A stretch of 64,000 bases of DNA from a virus: IMG/VR virus record IMGVR_UViG_3300009151_000033, positions 87,249 to 151,248 of that record; one strand, 5' to 3'. Numbering within the stretch: position 1 is the first letter of the stretch; each line of letters begins with the position of its first letter. The notes under the pieces are model-generated. The model was not told the DNA's origin and did not search any database. It saw only the letters and a list, made by a program, of their open reading frames with translations. The position numbers and the translations under genes are program-made. Shown here in pieces: positions 7,676 through 14,963 of the stretch.

Positions 7676-8248
7676 ATGTATAAATGTATATATTGCAATA
7701 AGGAATGTAATACTACAAATTCGATAAAAAATCATGAAAGACTTTGCAAGTTAAATCCAAATAGACAATCAAGTGGATTTGATTTTATCAATAATACAAA
7801 GTTTTTTTGTGAGTTTTGTGGTTCTGGATTTACAAAAGGAAATTTTAAAAAACATATTAATTCGTGTAATTTAAATCCTTCCTTTCTAGATGCAAATAGA
7901 AAAGAATGTGTTGTTTGTGCAACCGTGTATTATAAAAATACAGAAACTTGTTCACATGCATGTTCCAATAAACTATTCAGATCGGGTGCAAAAAATGGCA
8001 ACTGGAATGGAAATAACTACCAATCTATATGTTTTTCGGAACATGGTAAAAAATGTTTAGTCTGTGATGAAACAAAAATTGTTGCGGCCCATCATGTAAA
8101 CGAAGATCATACTGATAATAGACCAGAAAATATAGTGCCTTTATGTCCAACACACCATCAATACGTACATAGTAGATATAAAAACGAAATTCAGCCTATT
8201 ATAGATAATTACCTATATACTAAATATAATTCATCTCTGGCGAAGTAG
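7676..8248 (+). CDS. HNH homing endonuclease with zinc fingers, 190 aa
   Basis: Three parts are visible. Two Cys/His fingers come first (C4, C7, H20, C24 and C45, C48, H60, C64). A CxxC...CSHAC treble-clef-like finger follows (C78-C96). The HNH/McrA-type core has CLVC, AAHHVNEDH, the Asn of NRPENI, and CPTHH (about residues 127-165). This is the build of phage homing endonucleases. It is AT-rich relative to the flanking structured DNA and has its own late promoter. It sits inside structured non-coding DNA on both sides, which is where intron- or RNA-borne endonucleases usually sit, but no split gene is visible. Confidence 0.88.
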   Translation: MYKCIYCNKECNTTNSIKNHERLCKLNPNRQSSGFDFINNTKFFCEFCGSGFTKGNFKKHINSCNLNPSFLDANRKECVVCATVYYKNTETCSHACSNKLFRSGAKNGNWNGNNYQSICFSEHGKKCLVCDETKIVAAHHVNEDHTDNRPENIVPLCPTHHQYVHSRYKNEIQPIIDNYLYTKYNSSLAK

Positions 8249-8471
8249 GGCAAGATTACTACGGCCCTTGGAAGGCCGTGAACCTGGGGCAGCGCCAGGG
8301 CTGGAGACCAAATATCTCCCGCAGGGCGATGACCCCGTAAGTCTGGAGCGTAATAAGATCGGCTGTGGCCCCGCGGCCGTCGACCAATCTGGGGTGAAAA
8401 TCCCAAGCGGGGTCCAAGTTTAGGTAGAAATACCAAAGTTATTGGTGTGAATCCCGAGTTGGATAAGAAAA
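8249..8471 (+). other. Structured non-coding segment downstream of the HNH gene
   Basis: G+C-rich, no convincing gene. Hairpins: ACGGCC/GGCCGT (8261-8279), CCTGG/CCAGG (8283-8299), GGG/CCC around TGAAAAT (8391-8404), and GGTA-GAAA-TACC with a GNRA loop (8423-8434). Probably the 3' half of the same element as 7345-7650. Confidence 0.45.
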
Positions 8472-8479
8472 TATAAATA
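8472..8479 (+). promoter_or_regulatory. Late promoter TATAAATA
   Basis: Exact T4 late consensus 20 bases before the HAD phosphatase ATG. A weak hairpin (AAACTT 8479-8484 with AAGGTTT 8488-8494) would cover the ribosome site in readthrough transcripts but not in transcripts starting here. Confidence 0.7.
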
Positions 8480-8499
8480 AACTTAAAAAGGTTTAATTG

Positions 8500-9132
8500 A
8501 TGTTTTCTTATTCAATATTTCTATCCGAAGAAGAAAAAAAACACAAAACTCTCCATGCTTTTGATATGGATGAAACACTGTTTGCACATGATCCTAAAAA
8601 ATTAAAGATACATGTAAAAGACGAAACTGGTAAAAAAGTACAATCGCTCACTAATCAAGAATTCAATACACATACATTAGAACCCGGTCATTCTTATGAC
8701 TTCTCTGATTTTAAATCCGCCGAAAAATTACATAAGACTGCTCGTCCTATTCGCAAAATGTTAGCGAAAATGAAGGCGATACATAGAAATGGCGGAAAGA
8801 CTGAAATATTGACTGCTAGATCAGACTTTGATTCGAAAGAAAAGTTTGGTCATTTTATGAAAAGTTATGGTATAGACATTAATAAAATCCACGTCCGGAG
8901 GGCCGGTAATAATCCAGGCCGGCCCTCCGATACTAAGAAAAAAATTGTATCAGATTTAGTTAAGAAACACGGATATAAGGAAGTCCATCTATATGATGAC
9001 TCCCACGAAAATCTTCAAAAGTTTTTGTCATTAAAAGATGAACATCCACATGTAAATTTTGTGGCTCATCATGTGGATCACAACCACGATACTGGGGAAA
9101 CTCATATCAGAACAGTTCAAAGGCAAAAATAA
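8500..9132 (+). CDS. HAD-superfamily phosphatase with capsid-targeting-like N-terminus, 210 aa
   Basis: HAD motif I FDMDETL (residues 21-27), motif II EILTARSDF, a Lys-rich region and a late LYDDSHENL acidic motif make this a complete HAD phosphatase, substrate unknown. The first ten residues, MFSYSIFLSE, match the pattern of the T4 capsid targeting sequence, with LSE as a possible gp21 protease cut site. With a consensus late promoter this suggests a packaged protein. ATG at 8500 is chosen over the TTG immediately before it. TAATG overlap with the next gene. Confidence 0.82.
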   Translation: MFSYSIFLSEEEKKHKTLHAFDMDETLFAHDPKKLKIHVKDETGKKVQSLTNQEFNTHTLEPGHSYDFSDFKSAEKLHKTARPIRKMLAKMKAIHRNGGKTEILTARSDFDSKEKFGHFMKSYGIDINKIHVRRAGNNPGRPSDTKKKIVSDLVKKHGYKEVHLYDDSHENLQKFLSLKDEHPHVNFVAHHVDHNHDTGETHIRTVQRQK

Positions 9133-9512
9133 TGAAATCTTATCTTTCTTATCTCAATGAAGAAAAAGTAAAAGAGCAAATCGATTTATTCGCAAAATTT
9201 GCGGCAAAAGAACTTGGTTTGGAATCAGTACCTAAAATCATAATTAAAACAGATTCGCATTTACCTGGACGGATTCCAACATTCGGTCAATATTCTCCTA
9301 TGGATGAAACCATTACTATTTCGACCAAAGGCCGGCATATTATGGATACATTCAGGACTTTGGCCCACGAATTCGTTCACCATCGCCAAAATCTTAACAA
9401 TGAATTGCACTCGGAATCTGGCGTCACCGGTTCTGACCATGAAAACGAAGCCAATGCGCTCGCCGGCATAATTATGAGAAAATTCGCCACCGGGCAAGGA
9501 TTTTTGGAATAA
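9132..9512 (+). CDS. Zinc metallopeptidase-like protein with capsid-targeting-like N-terminus, 126 aa
   Basis: HEFVH at residues 79-83 is a HExxH zinc motif, followed about 20 residues later by HENEANALAG, whose Glu could be the third ligand (gluzincin/SprT-like arrangement). The N-terminus MKSYLSYLNE again matches the T4 capsid targeting pattern with LNE as a possible cut site. Coupled to the HAD gene by a TAATG overlap, so late. Substrate unknown; if injected, a host protein is conceivable. Confidence 0.75.
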   Translation: MKSYLSYLNEEKVKEQIDLFAKFAAKELGLESVPKIIIKTDSHLPGRIPTFGQYSPMDETITISTKGRHIMDTFRTLAHEFVHHRQNLNNELHSESGVTGSDHENEANALAGIIMRKFATGQGFLE

Positions 9513-9516
9513 GTGG

Positions 9517-9544
9517 TTGCCTTTTAGGCCAGATGGTCTAATAT
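9517..9544 (+). promoter_or_regulatory. Candidate early promoter for tRNA-Arg
   Basis: TTGCCT (9517-9522), 16-base spacer, TAATAT (9539-9544), about 50 bases upstream of the tRNA. Confidence 0.55.
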
Positions 9545-9594
9545 GAATTATAAGATGAATTTGTGAGAGAGAGAGACACCGGAAAAATTGTAAA

Positions 9595-9671
9595 GACCAC
9601 ATAGCTCAATTGGATAGAGCAACAGCCTTCTAAGCTGTAGGTTGGGGGTTCAAGTCCCTCTGTGGTCGCCA
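9595..9671 (+). tRNA. tRNA-Arg (TCT)
   Basis: Complete cloverleaf: GACCACA/TGTGGTC acceptor, D-loop AATTGGATA, anticodon stem ACAGC/GCTGT with loop CTTCTAA (anticodon TCT, codon AGA), T-loop TTCAAGT, discriminator G and encoded CCA. The CCA overlaps a late promoter box for the next gene. Confidence 0.95.
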
Positions 9672-9700
9672 TAAATATATACTCCAAAAACGGAGTATAT
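9670..9700 (+). promoter_or_regulatory. Late promoter with ribosome-site-masking hairpin
   Basis: CATAAATA (9670-9677) is followed by a perfect 9-bp hairpin ATATACTCC (9677-9685) with GGAGTATAT (9692-9700); GGAG is the ribosome site of the next gene. Late transcripts should start near 9683, inside the 5' arm, and lose the hairpin, whereas readthrough from the tRNA promoter keeps it. This is the T4 gene e arrangement. Confidence 0.65.
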
Positions 9701-9701
9701 T

Positions 9702-9875
9702 ATGTCAAAAATCACCAAGAATACTGTTCGTACCGGCGGAAAAGCCACAACTATTACTGAGCGGGCTAGATCAGGCGGCACAACTACTACAGTTACCCGT
9801 AATACAAAGACCGGCAAGACCCGGACTACAGTGAGAACAACTACTGGCGCCGGCACAACTTCAAAGAAATGGTAA
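9702..9875 (+). CDS. Thr-rich basic small protein, 57 aa
   Basis: Very rich in Thr, Arg, Lys and Gly with repeated TTT-type runs, low complexity, no hydrophobic core. Expression appears to be late by the masking hairpin just upstream. Possibly a DNA-associated internal protein; no family recognised. Confidence 0.6.
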   Translation: MSKITKNTVRTGGKATTITERARSGGTTTTVTRNTKTGKTRTTVRTTTGAGTTSKKW

Positions 9876-10424
9876 ATGAGTACCTTTTATTTCGACGAAA
9901 ACAATAGGATGTTGTCATTCGAACAATGGTGTTTGTCGGAATCAATTGTCGATACCCCGACTGAATTCGGTACCAATAAAGAAAAAAATAACGGCGAAAT
10001 CAAATCTGAATTCGGCAACCATTATACTTTCTTTACCCATAAAGGCAACCACCATGCAGTGATAATCCAGACACCGGATGCTAATGGTGAGCATGAAGTC
10101 GGTATGGGTACTTCAAAAGATCATTCATTACATATCATGCATTACAGTGATGTTCGCCAGCCCCATGGAAGTCCCATTGGTGCATTTGGTAAAACTATGC
10201 ATATCATACATCATATCGCAGATAAGCATAATATTAAAAAGCTTAAATTTCATGGCGCCGATCCTAGACTTGGTTCCATGTACGAACGTCTTATGACCAA
10301 TAAACATTTTATTAAATCAATGGCCGATAAAGGCTGGAGACACAAGGTCACTGCTGTTTCCAAAAAGAGGAACCATTCGGATATCGTGGATCATTCGAAG
10401 GTATTTCATTTCGAACGGGACTAA
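9876..10424 (+). CDS. Late hypothetical protein with capsid-targeting-like segment, 182 aa
   Basis: ATG directly follows the upstream stop. Residues 12-22 (MLSFEQWCLSE) carry the aromatic...LSE capsid-targeting pattern; an ATG at 9909 would put it at the very N-terminus. The rest is His-rich with an alternating strand/helix pattern, including SPIGAFGKTMHIIHH and the segment KLKFHGADPRLGSMYERL. That layout is vaguely like an acetyltransferase fold. Function not assigned. Confidence 0.7.
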   Translation: MSTFYFDENNRMLSFEQWCLSESIVDTPTEFGTNKEKNNGEIKSEFGNHYTFFTHKGNHHAVIIQTPDANGEHEVGMGTSKDHSLHIMHYSDVRQPHGSPIGAFGKTMHIIHHIADKHNIKKLKFHGADPRLGSMYERLMTNKHFIKSMADKGWRHKVTAVSKKRNHSDIVDHSKVFHFERD

Positions 10425-10433
10425 TTTTTATGG

Positions 10434-10461
10434 TTGCCTTCTCCATCGCCTCCTTTAGATT
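10434..10461 (+). promoter_or_regulatory. Candidate early promoter
   Basis: TTGCCT (10434-10439), 16-base spacer, TAGATT (10456-10461); near-identical in layout to the one at 494. Confidence 0.5.
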
Positions 10462-10489
10462 GGTAAATGTAGAGAACAACGAGGAATTC

Positions 10490-10744
10490 ATGGAAACCTA
10501 TCAAGAAAGAGTCGGCCGCTATCGTATCCTCCGTCATGAGGACCTTCCGCCTGAACACAAGGCCCAGTATCGCCTTCGCGGTATTGATCCGGATGACCTT
10601 TGGTCCCTGATCTGGTCTTTCGATGATCTTGAGTCCGCGGAGCAGGAACTTGAACGGTCTAATGCCCGCAAGCCGGACTTCTATACCTATCGGTTGGTTG
10701 ACGCAGGTGCACCCGAGTATATTGAACGTAGTGCATGGTTTTAA
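10490..10744 (+). CDS. Hypothetical protein, 84 aa
   Basis: The ATG at 10490 follows GAGGAA at normal spacing; an upstream in-frame ATG lies inside the promoter and is rejected. Acidic, Tyr/Arg-rich and soluble. G+C-richer at third positions than the following gene. Not recognised. Confidence 0.7.
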   Translation: METYQERVGRYRILRHEDLPPEHKAQYRLRGIDPDDLWSLIWSFDDLESAEQELERSNARKPDFYTYRLVDAGAPEYIERSAWF

Positions 10745-10780
10745 CAGACTATATAATGCACCACTTTATGGAGACATTAT

Positions 10781-11437
10781 ATGACTGAAATTATTACAGG
10801 GAATGATGATTTAAAAACATTATTTTATTTTCCCTCTGCTGTATATCAAAGCATGAAACCGGAATTTATTCCCGTTGTCTCAGAATTGTGCGAAGAATAT
10901 TTAAAGAAACTAAATCGACCAAGTAATTGTACCGCATTATACCCAGTTGATATGTCTTTGGGTTTCCAAGATGATCCTCGGGCAAAAGAATTTGCTGATT
11001 ATATTAAAAAGACTTCTTACGGAATCTTGGCATCTCAAGGATTTAATATGTCTCATTTTAATATGAGGCTACATGAACTTTGGTGTCAAGAACATTATAA
11101 GTCTTCCGGGCAAGAAGAACATATTCATGGATTCGGAAATCAAATTTCTGGATTTTATTTTCTTGATTGCCCAGAAAATTGTTCTCGGGCAATGATACAT
11201 GATCCAAGGCCAGCTAAGAAATTCGCGAATCTTCCAGAAAAAAATATGAGTCAGGCAACATATGCGAGTCATACTATTGGATTCGTACCGCAACCTGGAT
11301 TGTTTATTTTCACAAATTCTTGGTTGCCACATTCATTTTCTAGAAATGGATCAGATGACCCGTTTCGATTCGTTCATTTTAACTTGAGTCTTATGCCGGC
11401 ACAACAAATGAATGAACCTGCCGCGGAAATCATTTAA
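10781..11437 (+). CDS. Putative 2OG-Fe(II) oxygenase, 218 aa
   Basis: Shows the pattern of the phage-common 2OG-Fe(II) oxygenase family: EEHIHGF, then ISGFYFLDCPE, a HDPRP segment, PGLFIFTNSWLPHSF and a final FVHFNLSL strand. Candidate iron ligands are the His of HIHG, an acidic residue downstream and the His of LPHS. Such enzymes hydroxylate proteins or nucleobases; the substrate is unknown. The ATG follows TGGAGA, and a TATAAT box lies about 30 bases upstream. Confidence 0.75.
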   Translation: MTEIITGNDDLKTLFYFPSAVYQSMKPEFIPVVSELCEEYLKKLNRPSNCTALYPVDMSLGFQDDPRAKEFADYIKKTSYGILASQGFNMSHFNMRLHELWCQEHYKSSGQEEHIHGFGNQISGFYFLDCPENCSRAMIHDPRPAKKFANLPEKNMSQATYASHTIGFVPQPGLFIFTNSWLPHSFSRNGSDDPFRFVHFNLSLMPAQQMNEPAAEII

Positions 11438-11682
11438 TGGTACACAAATATCTTATTAGATTTAATAAAACTCGCGGCCTTCCTGGTAGAGGAACTATGG
11501 ATCACGTTTGGCGGGTATTCGAAGATGACAAAGAATATTTGTTAAAAAACGTCCAAATTCTAGTTCCTAGTTGGACAGAAGTGTCTACTTTGCCTAATGG
11601 ACATGATGATTGGAATATTGCTTGTTATGGTACCATGACAATTGACCGAGAAAAGTCAATAGCGACAATTACGAGCCAATAA
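11437..11682 (+). CDS. Conserved phage hypothetical protein, 81 aa
   Basis: Begins MVHKYLIRFNKTRG and contains DHVWRVFED. I believe similar small proteins occur in other T4-type phages, but no function is known. TAATG overlap with the oxygenase. Its 3' end overlaps the convergent PAAR gene by 14 bases. Confidence 0.72.
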   Translation: MVHKYLIRFNKTRGLPGRGTMDHVWRVFEDDKEYLLKNVQILVPSWTEVSTLPNGHDDWNIACYGTMTIDREKSIATITSQ

Positions 11683-11944
11683 AAAAACTACTACTTCCAA
11701 CCGAAATTGTGTCAGAACAAGATGCTCGGTCGCCAATACGACAGACTTTATTCCCAGATACTGAGAATGTAGAAGATCCTGTTACCATTGTTATTGTGCC
11801 TGTATGACTTCCATGTGGAGTCACATTTGATCCTATATGGGCAATACTTTTACCCTCAATAAAAAATGTTGGAGCGCCGGTAACTTGAATGATACCGGCG
11901 CTTCCGTTTACGTAATCGATACTTTCTCGGGCTACTCCGGGCAT
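11669..11944 (-). CDS. PAAR-repeat spike tip protein, 91 aa
   Basis: PAAR fold signatures: a Pro/Gly-rich start (MPGVARESIDYVNGSAG), short strands ending in HIGSNVTPHG, and later GNKVCRIGDRASC, giving His/Cys residues able to bind the apical metal. These cones cap the gp5/VgrG spike and puncture the outer membrane. The upstream neighbour is the spike itself, with an ATG/stop junction, supporting the assignment. Confidence 0.85.
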   Translation of the reverse strand: MPGVARESIDYVNGSAGIIQVTGAPTFFIEGKSIAHIGSNVTPHGSHTGTITMVTGSSTFSVSGNKVCRIGDRASCSDTISVGSSSFFIGS

Positions 11945-13923
11945 TATGATTTAATAAACTGGAGACCTTGAGCAAAGGTCCTATTATTGAAAAGAGTCAA
12001 TACTTGGCGACGTGGATTGTTTACATTAAATGATAAATGTAGCCAATAAGGTTTATTACCGAAACTATTATGTTCGAGTAATAATTGGTCAAAATTAGGA
12101 ACATTATCTCTGATCCATTGGGCGTATGTCAAATATAACTCTGGATTTTGTTGGGCAGAAGCAAATTGAATGTCGGCCGCTTGGCCTTTACAATGTTGAG
12201 ATAGATTAGAACCTGTTGTGTTATCGGATCTAAATGCACTTGTTACACTCATATCTGGATATTTTGTATAAATTTTTTCTAAAATATTTAAAGATAATAA
12301 TTGAAGATTGCCTGCTATTTGGGCTTCTGTTAATCCATATTGAGCTTTCAATGGATGGGCGCCAGCCGGCGTGCCGATGGTCAATCGACCTAACGTGAAA
12401 TGTGGAGACAATTGGAGATTCACAGGGAATGAATCCAGGCTGGATACCGGGGCTATCTTGTATTGGATACCAGAATTCGACGGAGCTAATGTGGTGTCTG
12501 CGGTGCCAGTTCCGGTAGGTGTGGCATTTAAATCGGCTTGTGTGATAAGTCCTGCCTTGATCGCCGCCTGAGCCGCTTGAGCAAAATGTTGTGGATCGTC
12601 GTCGGATTCCAGGAACATATGTTCCACGATAGTCGAATAGGTTAGTCCCGTACCATAACTCACATTAGCTATAGGAACCGATCCAGGAACGGTTGGGGCG
12701 ACTGTTGCGCCTTCTTGGAAGTGAACCGTAGCTCCGTCTCCATTAAACTGTCCGGCCGCTGCCAGGTTCATTGTCCCGCCGGCACCGACCTTGAAATCAG
12801 TGGCAGCCTTCAAATTAATATCGACGGCAGATTGCAATGAGGTCGCAGATTGCGATATCATATCCAAATGAGATCCTACTGATATTGAAGTGTTCGCAGA
12901 AGAAGTCAGAAGATTATTTTTGGACGACACATGTGTATTATTGCCGGCGGTAGCTTTGATATCGACATTAGCTAATAATTCTACATTCCCTTTGGTGGCT
13001 TCCATTACTATATTATTGGCTTTCATTCGAATATCGCCGGCGGAAATAAAACTCATTCCTTTTTCGGCTTGGATGACAACCGAGCCTCCAACTCTTAATG
13101 TAACGTTGCCTTTTACACTAACTGTTGCTGTGCCTTCAACGTAAACATTTTCATCATGCAAAGTAATATGATGGTTCCGACCTACAATTTTCATCACTCG
13201 GTCACCGGTATTATGAATTTCTTCATACGTACCTGATTTATGCTGTTGTAATAGTCTTTCGTGACCTGGAGTGTCATCGATTTCTATTATATGTCCGGAC
13301 TCTGTTCTATTTGTTTTTACGTATGGATATTGACCTTTGAATGGAAAATTAGGTTCGATTGCATGTTGTTGGATATATCGATCTGTTCCATACGTGAATG
13401 TTTTGGCAAAATTATTGGCAGGATTCGTAATAGATGCGACAACATCTTTATAAACAATACTTACTTCTCCACCAGAAGAAACAGTATTTGAAATATTGAA
13501 TATTGAATCTATAGTAGGAAGAGTGAAATTGCTTGTATTGATGGATGAAATATAATTCGTGAAATCAAAATTCGAAGGTGTTCCGCCGGGGAATAAACTA
13601 ATAAAATCGAATGGATTACTTGAGCCAATTCCTACCGCGGCGGCCGTTGCTCCTGATGTACCAACAATTACCGACGGAACAGCAATGGTACCAAATTGCA
13701 TTTGTATTGTTACAATATTGTTATTGTAATCAACAGAAATAACTTGGCCAATTGCTGTGCCCGAAGTAACTTCTTCTCCTACCGTAAATTTACCGGTCAA
13801 CGGAGTCATAGTTATAACAAGAGTAGAAGTTGTGCCTAATACTGATTGTGTAACGTCGGCTATAGTTCCAGCAATGGCACCAGTAATATTACCAATAAGA
13901 TTGGTAGGATCAATTGTAGACAT
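11944..13923 (-). CDS. 5: Tail spike beta-helix protein with C-terminal M15 peptidase, 659 aa
   Basis: The middle part (about residues 190-420) has the repeat pattern of the gp5/VgrG triple-stranded beta-helix (short VxVxGxVxLxV strands). The N-terminal 120 residues are Gly/Thr/Val-rich and may be an adaptor. The C-terminal 150 residues are a Peptidase_M15-like domain with SQHCKGQAADIQF and YWLHLSF (His, Asp, His zinc ligands), a D,D- or L,D-type cell-wall endopeptidase. In T4, gp5 carries OB fold, lysozyme and helix in one chain; here OB plus lysozyme are in the next gene. PAAR and OB/lysozyme genes flank it with 1-base junctions. Confidence 0.85.
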   Translation of the reverse strand: MSTIDPTNLIGNITGAIAGTIADVTQSVLGTTSTLVITMTPLTGKFTVGEEVTSGTAIGQVISVDYNNNIVTIQMQFGTIAVPSVIVGTSGATAAAVGIGSSNPFDFISLFPGGTPSNFDFTNYISSINTSNFTLPTIDSIFNISNTVSSGGEVSIVYKDVVASITNPANNFAKTFTYGTDRYIQQHAIEPNFPFKGQYPYVKTNRTESGHIIEIDDTPGHERLLQQHKSGTYEEIHNTGDRVMKIVGRNHHITLHDENVYVEGTATVSVKGNVTLRVGGSVVIQAEKGMSFISAGDIRMKANNIVMEATKGNVELLANVDIKATAGNNTHVSSKNNLLTSSANTSISVGSHLDMISQSATSLQSAVDINLKAATDFKVGAGGTMNLAAAGQFNGDGATVHFQEGATVAPTVPGSVPIANVSYGTGLTYSTIVEHMFLESDDDPQHFAQAAQAAIKAGLITQADLNATPTGTGTADTTLAPSNSGIQYKIAPVSSLDSFPVNLQLSPHFTLGRLTIGTPAGAHPLKAQYGLTEAQIAGNLQLLSLNILEKIYTKYPDMSVTSAFRSDNTTGSNLSQHCKGQAADIQFASAQQNPELYLTYAQWIRDNVPNFDQLLLEHNSFGNKPYWLHLSFNVNNPRRQVLTLFNNRTFAQGLQFIKS

Positions 13924-14963
13924 TAATTACCTTTTACATTTCCCGAATCATTATTTGTCGTAATTTGAGCATTTGGATCCGGAACTGATGCTCCTCTTTG
14001 TGGAACATTTACTTTATTCAATGCAGCCAATGTTTGTGCTGCATATTGGATTCTTTCGCCTACATGGTCTTTGCCTTTGGCAGGTCGCTCGAATTCGGCC
14101 ATAACATATCGGGTGGCACCTTCTAGTGTAGAAGTATCATATGTGCCTGCCCATACACCTTTACTAATTGTAACAGGTCCATTAGCTTTTAATCCTGGAA
14201 TAAGGCGTTGTCCATAAACTCCATCAAGTTCTTGCATAAGATAACCAAGATTAGCTTCATCTGATTGTGGTGTTTTTCCTGTATTCTTACAGTAATCTAG
14301 AAAAAGATCAAGTCTATCGTTGGTCCATTGGGCCCAACCATAACCAACTCTCTTGGTTCCTCTTGGTGGCGGTTGATCTTGAGGAACTCCATGTAATGTA
14401 CCATATTCACGAATAGCTTTGAACCCGTTGGATTCAAGCCACATGTTACCTACGATAGCACATGCATGATAATCTTTCATACCATATCTGTCTTGGATGA
14501 TTTTGGCGAATGTTGCGGCTCTATTTGGCAATGATTTACTTCCTTCTGGTAAATTGATTGGAATTCCTAAAGGACCCAATGCTGATGCGACTATTTGTGA
14601 ATCAATAAGTCCATTTTGTGGTACACCATAATTTAGTTGTCCTGTTCCACCTGCAATTGTTCCAATGATAAACGGGATTTGACAATCTCTTCCGTCAAGC
14701 CAGAAACCCATGACATGAGTTCCAGGCACAGGTCCGACTGGAGAGTGTCCAATTCCAAAAGCGGCGGCTGAATAGATTGGTTGTAAACACATGGCCCACG
14801 GAAGGTCTTCTGTGGGAACAAGGGTTTTATCAGTTGGATGTGTTCCAAATACTCTGACTTTGATCCGCCCAAGGCAAAGAGGATCGTCTCGGTCTTCAAC
14901 GATCCCAAAGAACCAATAGAATCCATTTCTTCCCATAAAATGGTTGTCATTTGTATTTTCCAT
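13923..14963 (-). CDS. 5: Baseplate hub OB-fold protein with tail lysozyme, 346 aa
   Basis: N-terminal residues 10-110 match the gp5/gp44 OB-fold hub domain (FFGIVEDRDDPLCLGRIKVR and later GFWLDG). Residues 170-270 form a phage tail lysozyme-like domain: AIVGNMWLESNG carries the catalytic-type Glu, followed by GYGWAQW. So the muramidase half of T4 gp5 is here, while the beta-helix is encoded separately downstream. Low-complexity polar C-terminus. It lies between gp27-like and spike genes with overlapping stops and starts. Confidence 0.85.
   Translation of the reverse strand: MENTNDNHFMGRNGFYWFFGIVEDRDDPLCLGRIKVRVFGTHPTDKTLVPTEDLPWAMCLQPIYSAAAFGIGHSPVGPVPGTHVMGFWLDGRDCQIPFIIGTIAGGTGQLNYGVPQNGLIDSQIVASALGPLGIPINLPEGSKSLPNRAATFAKIIQDRYGMKDYHACAIVGNMWLESNGFKAIREYGTLHGVPQDQPPPRGTKRVGYGWAQWTNDRLDLFLDYCKNTGKTPQSDEANLGYLMQELDGVYGQRLIPGLKANGPVTISKGVWAGTYDTSTLEGATRYVMAEFERPAKGKDHVGERIQYAAQTLAALNKVNVPQRGASVPDPNAQITTNNDSGNVKGN

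Noticed and set aside
7345-8471. Group I intron carrying the HNH gene
   Set aside because: The flanks are structured, but I could not place the conserved P/Q/R/S core elements, and the flanking genes (6959-7291 and 8500-9132) are both complete, so no split exon is visible. Kept as an unclassified structured element.
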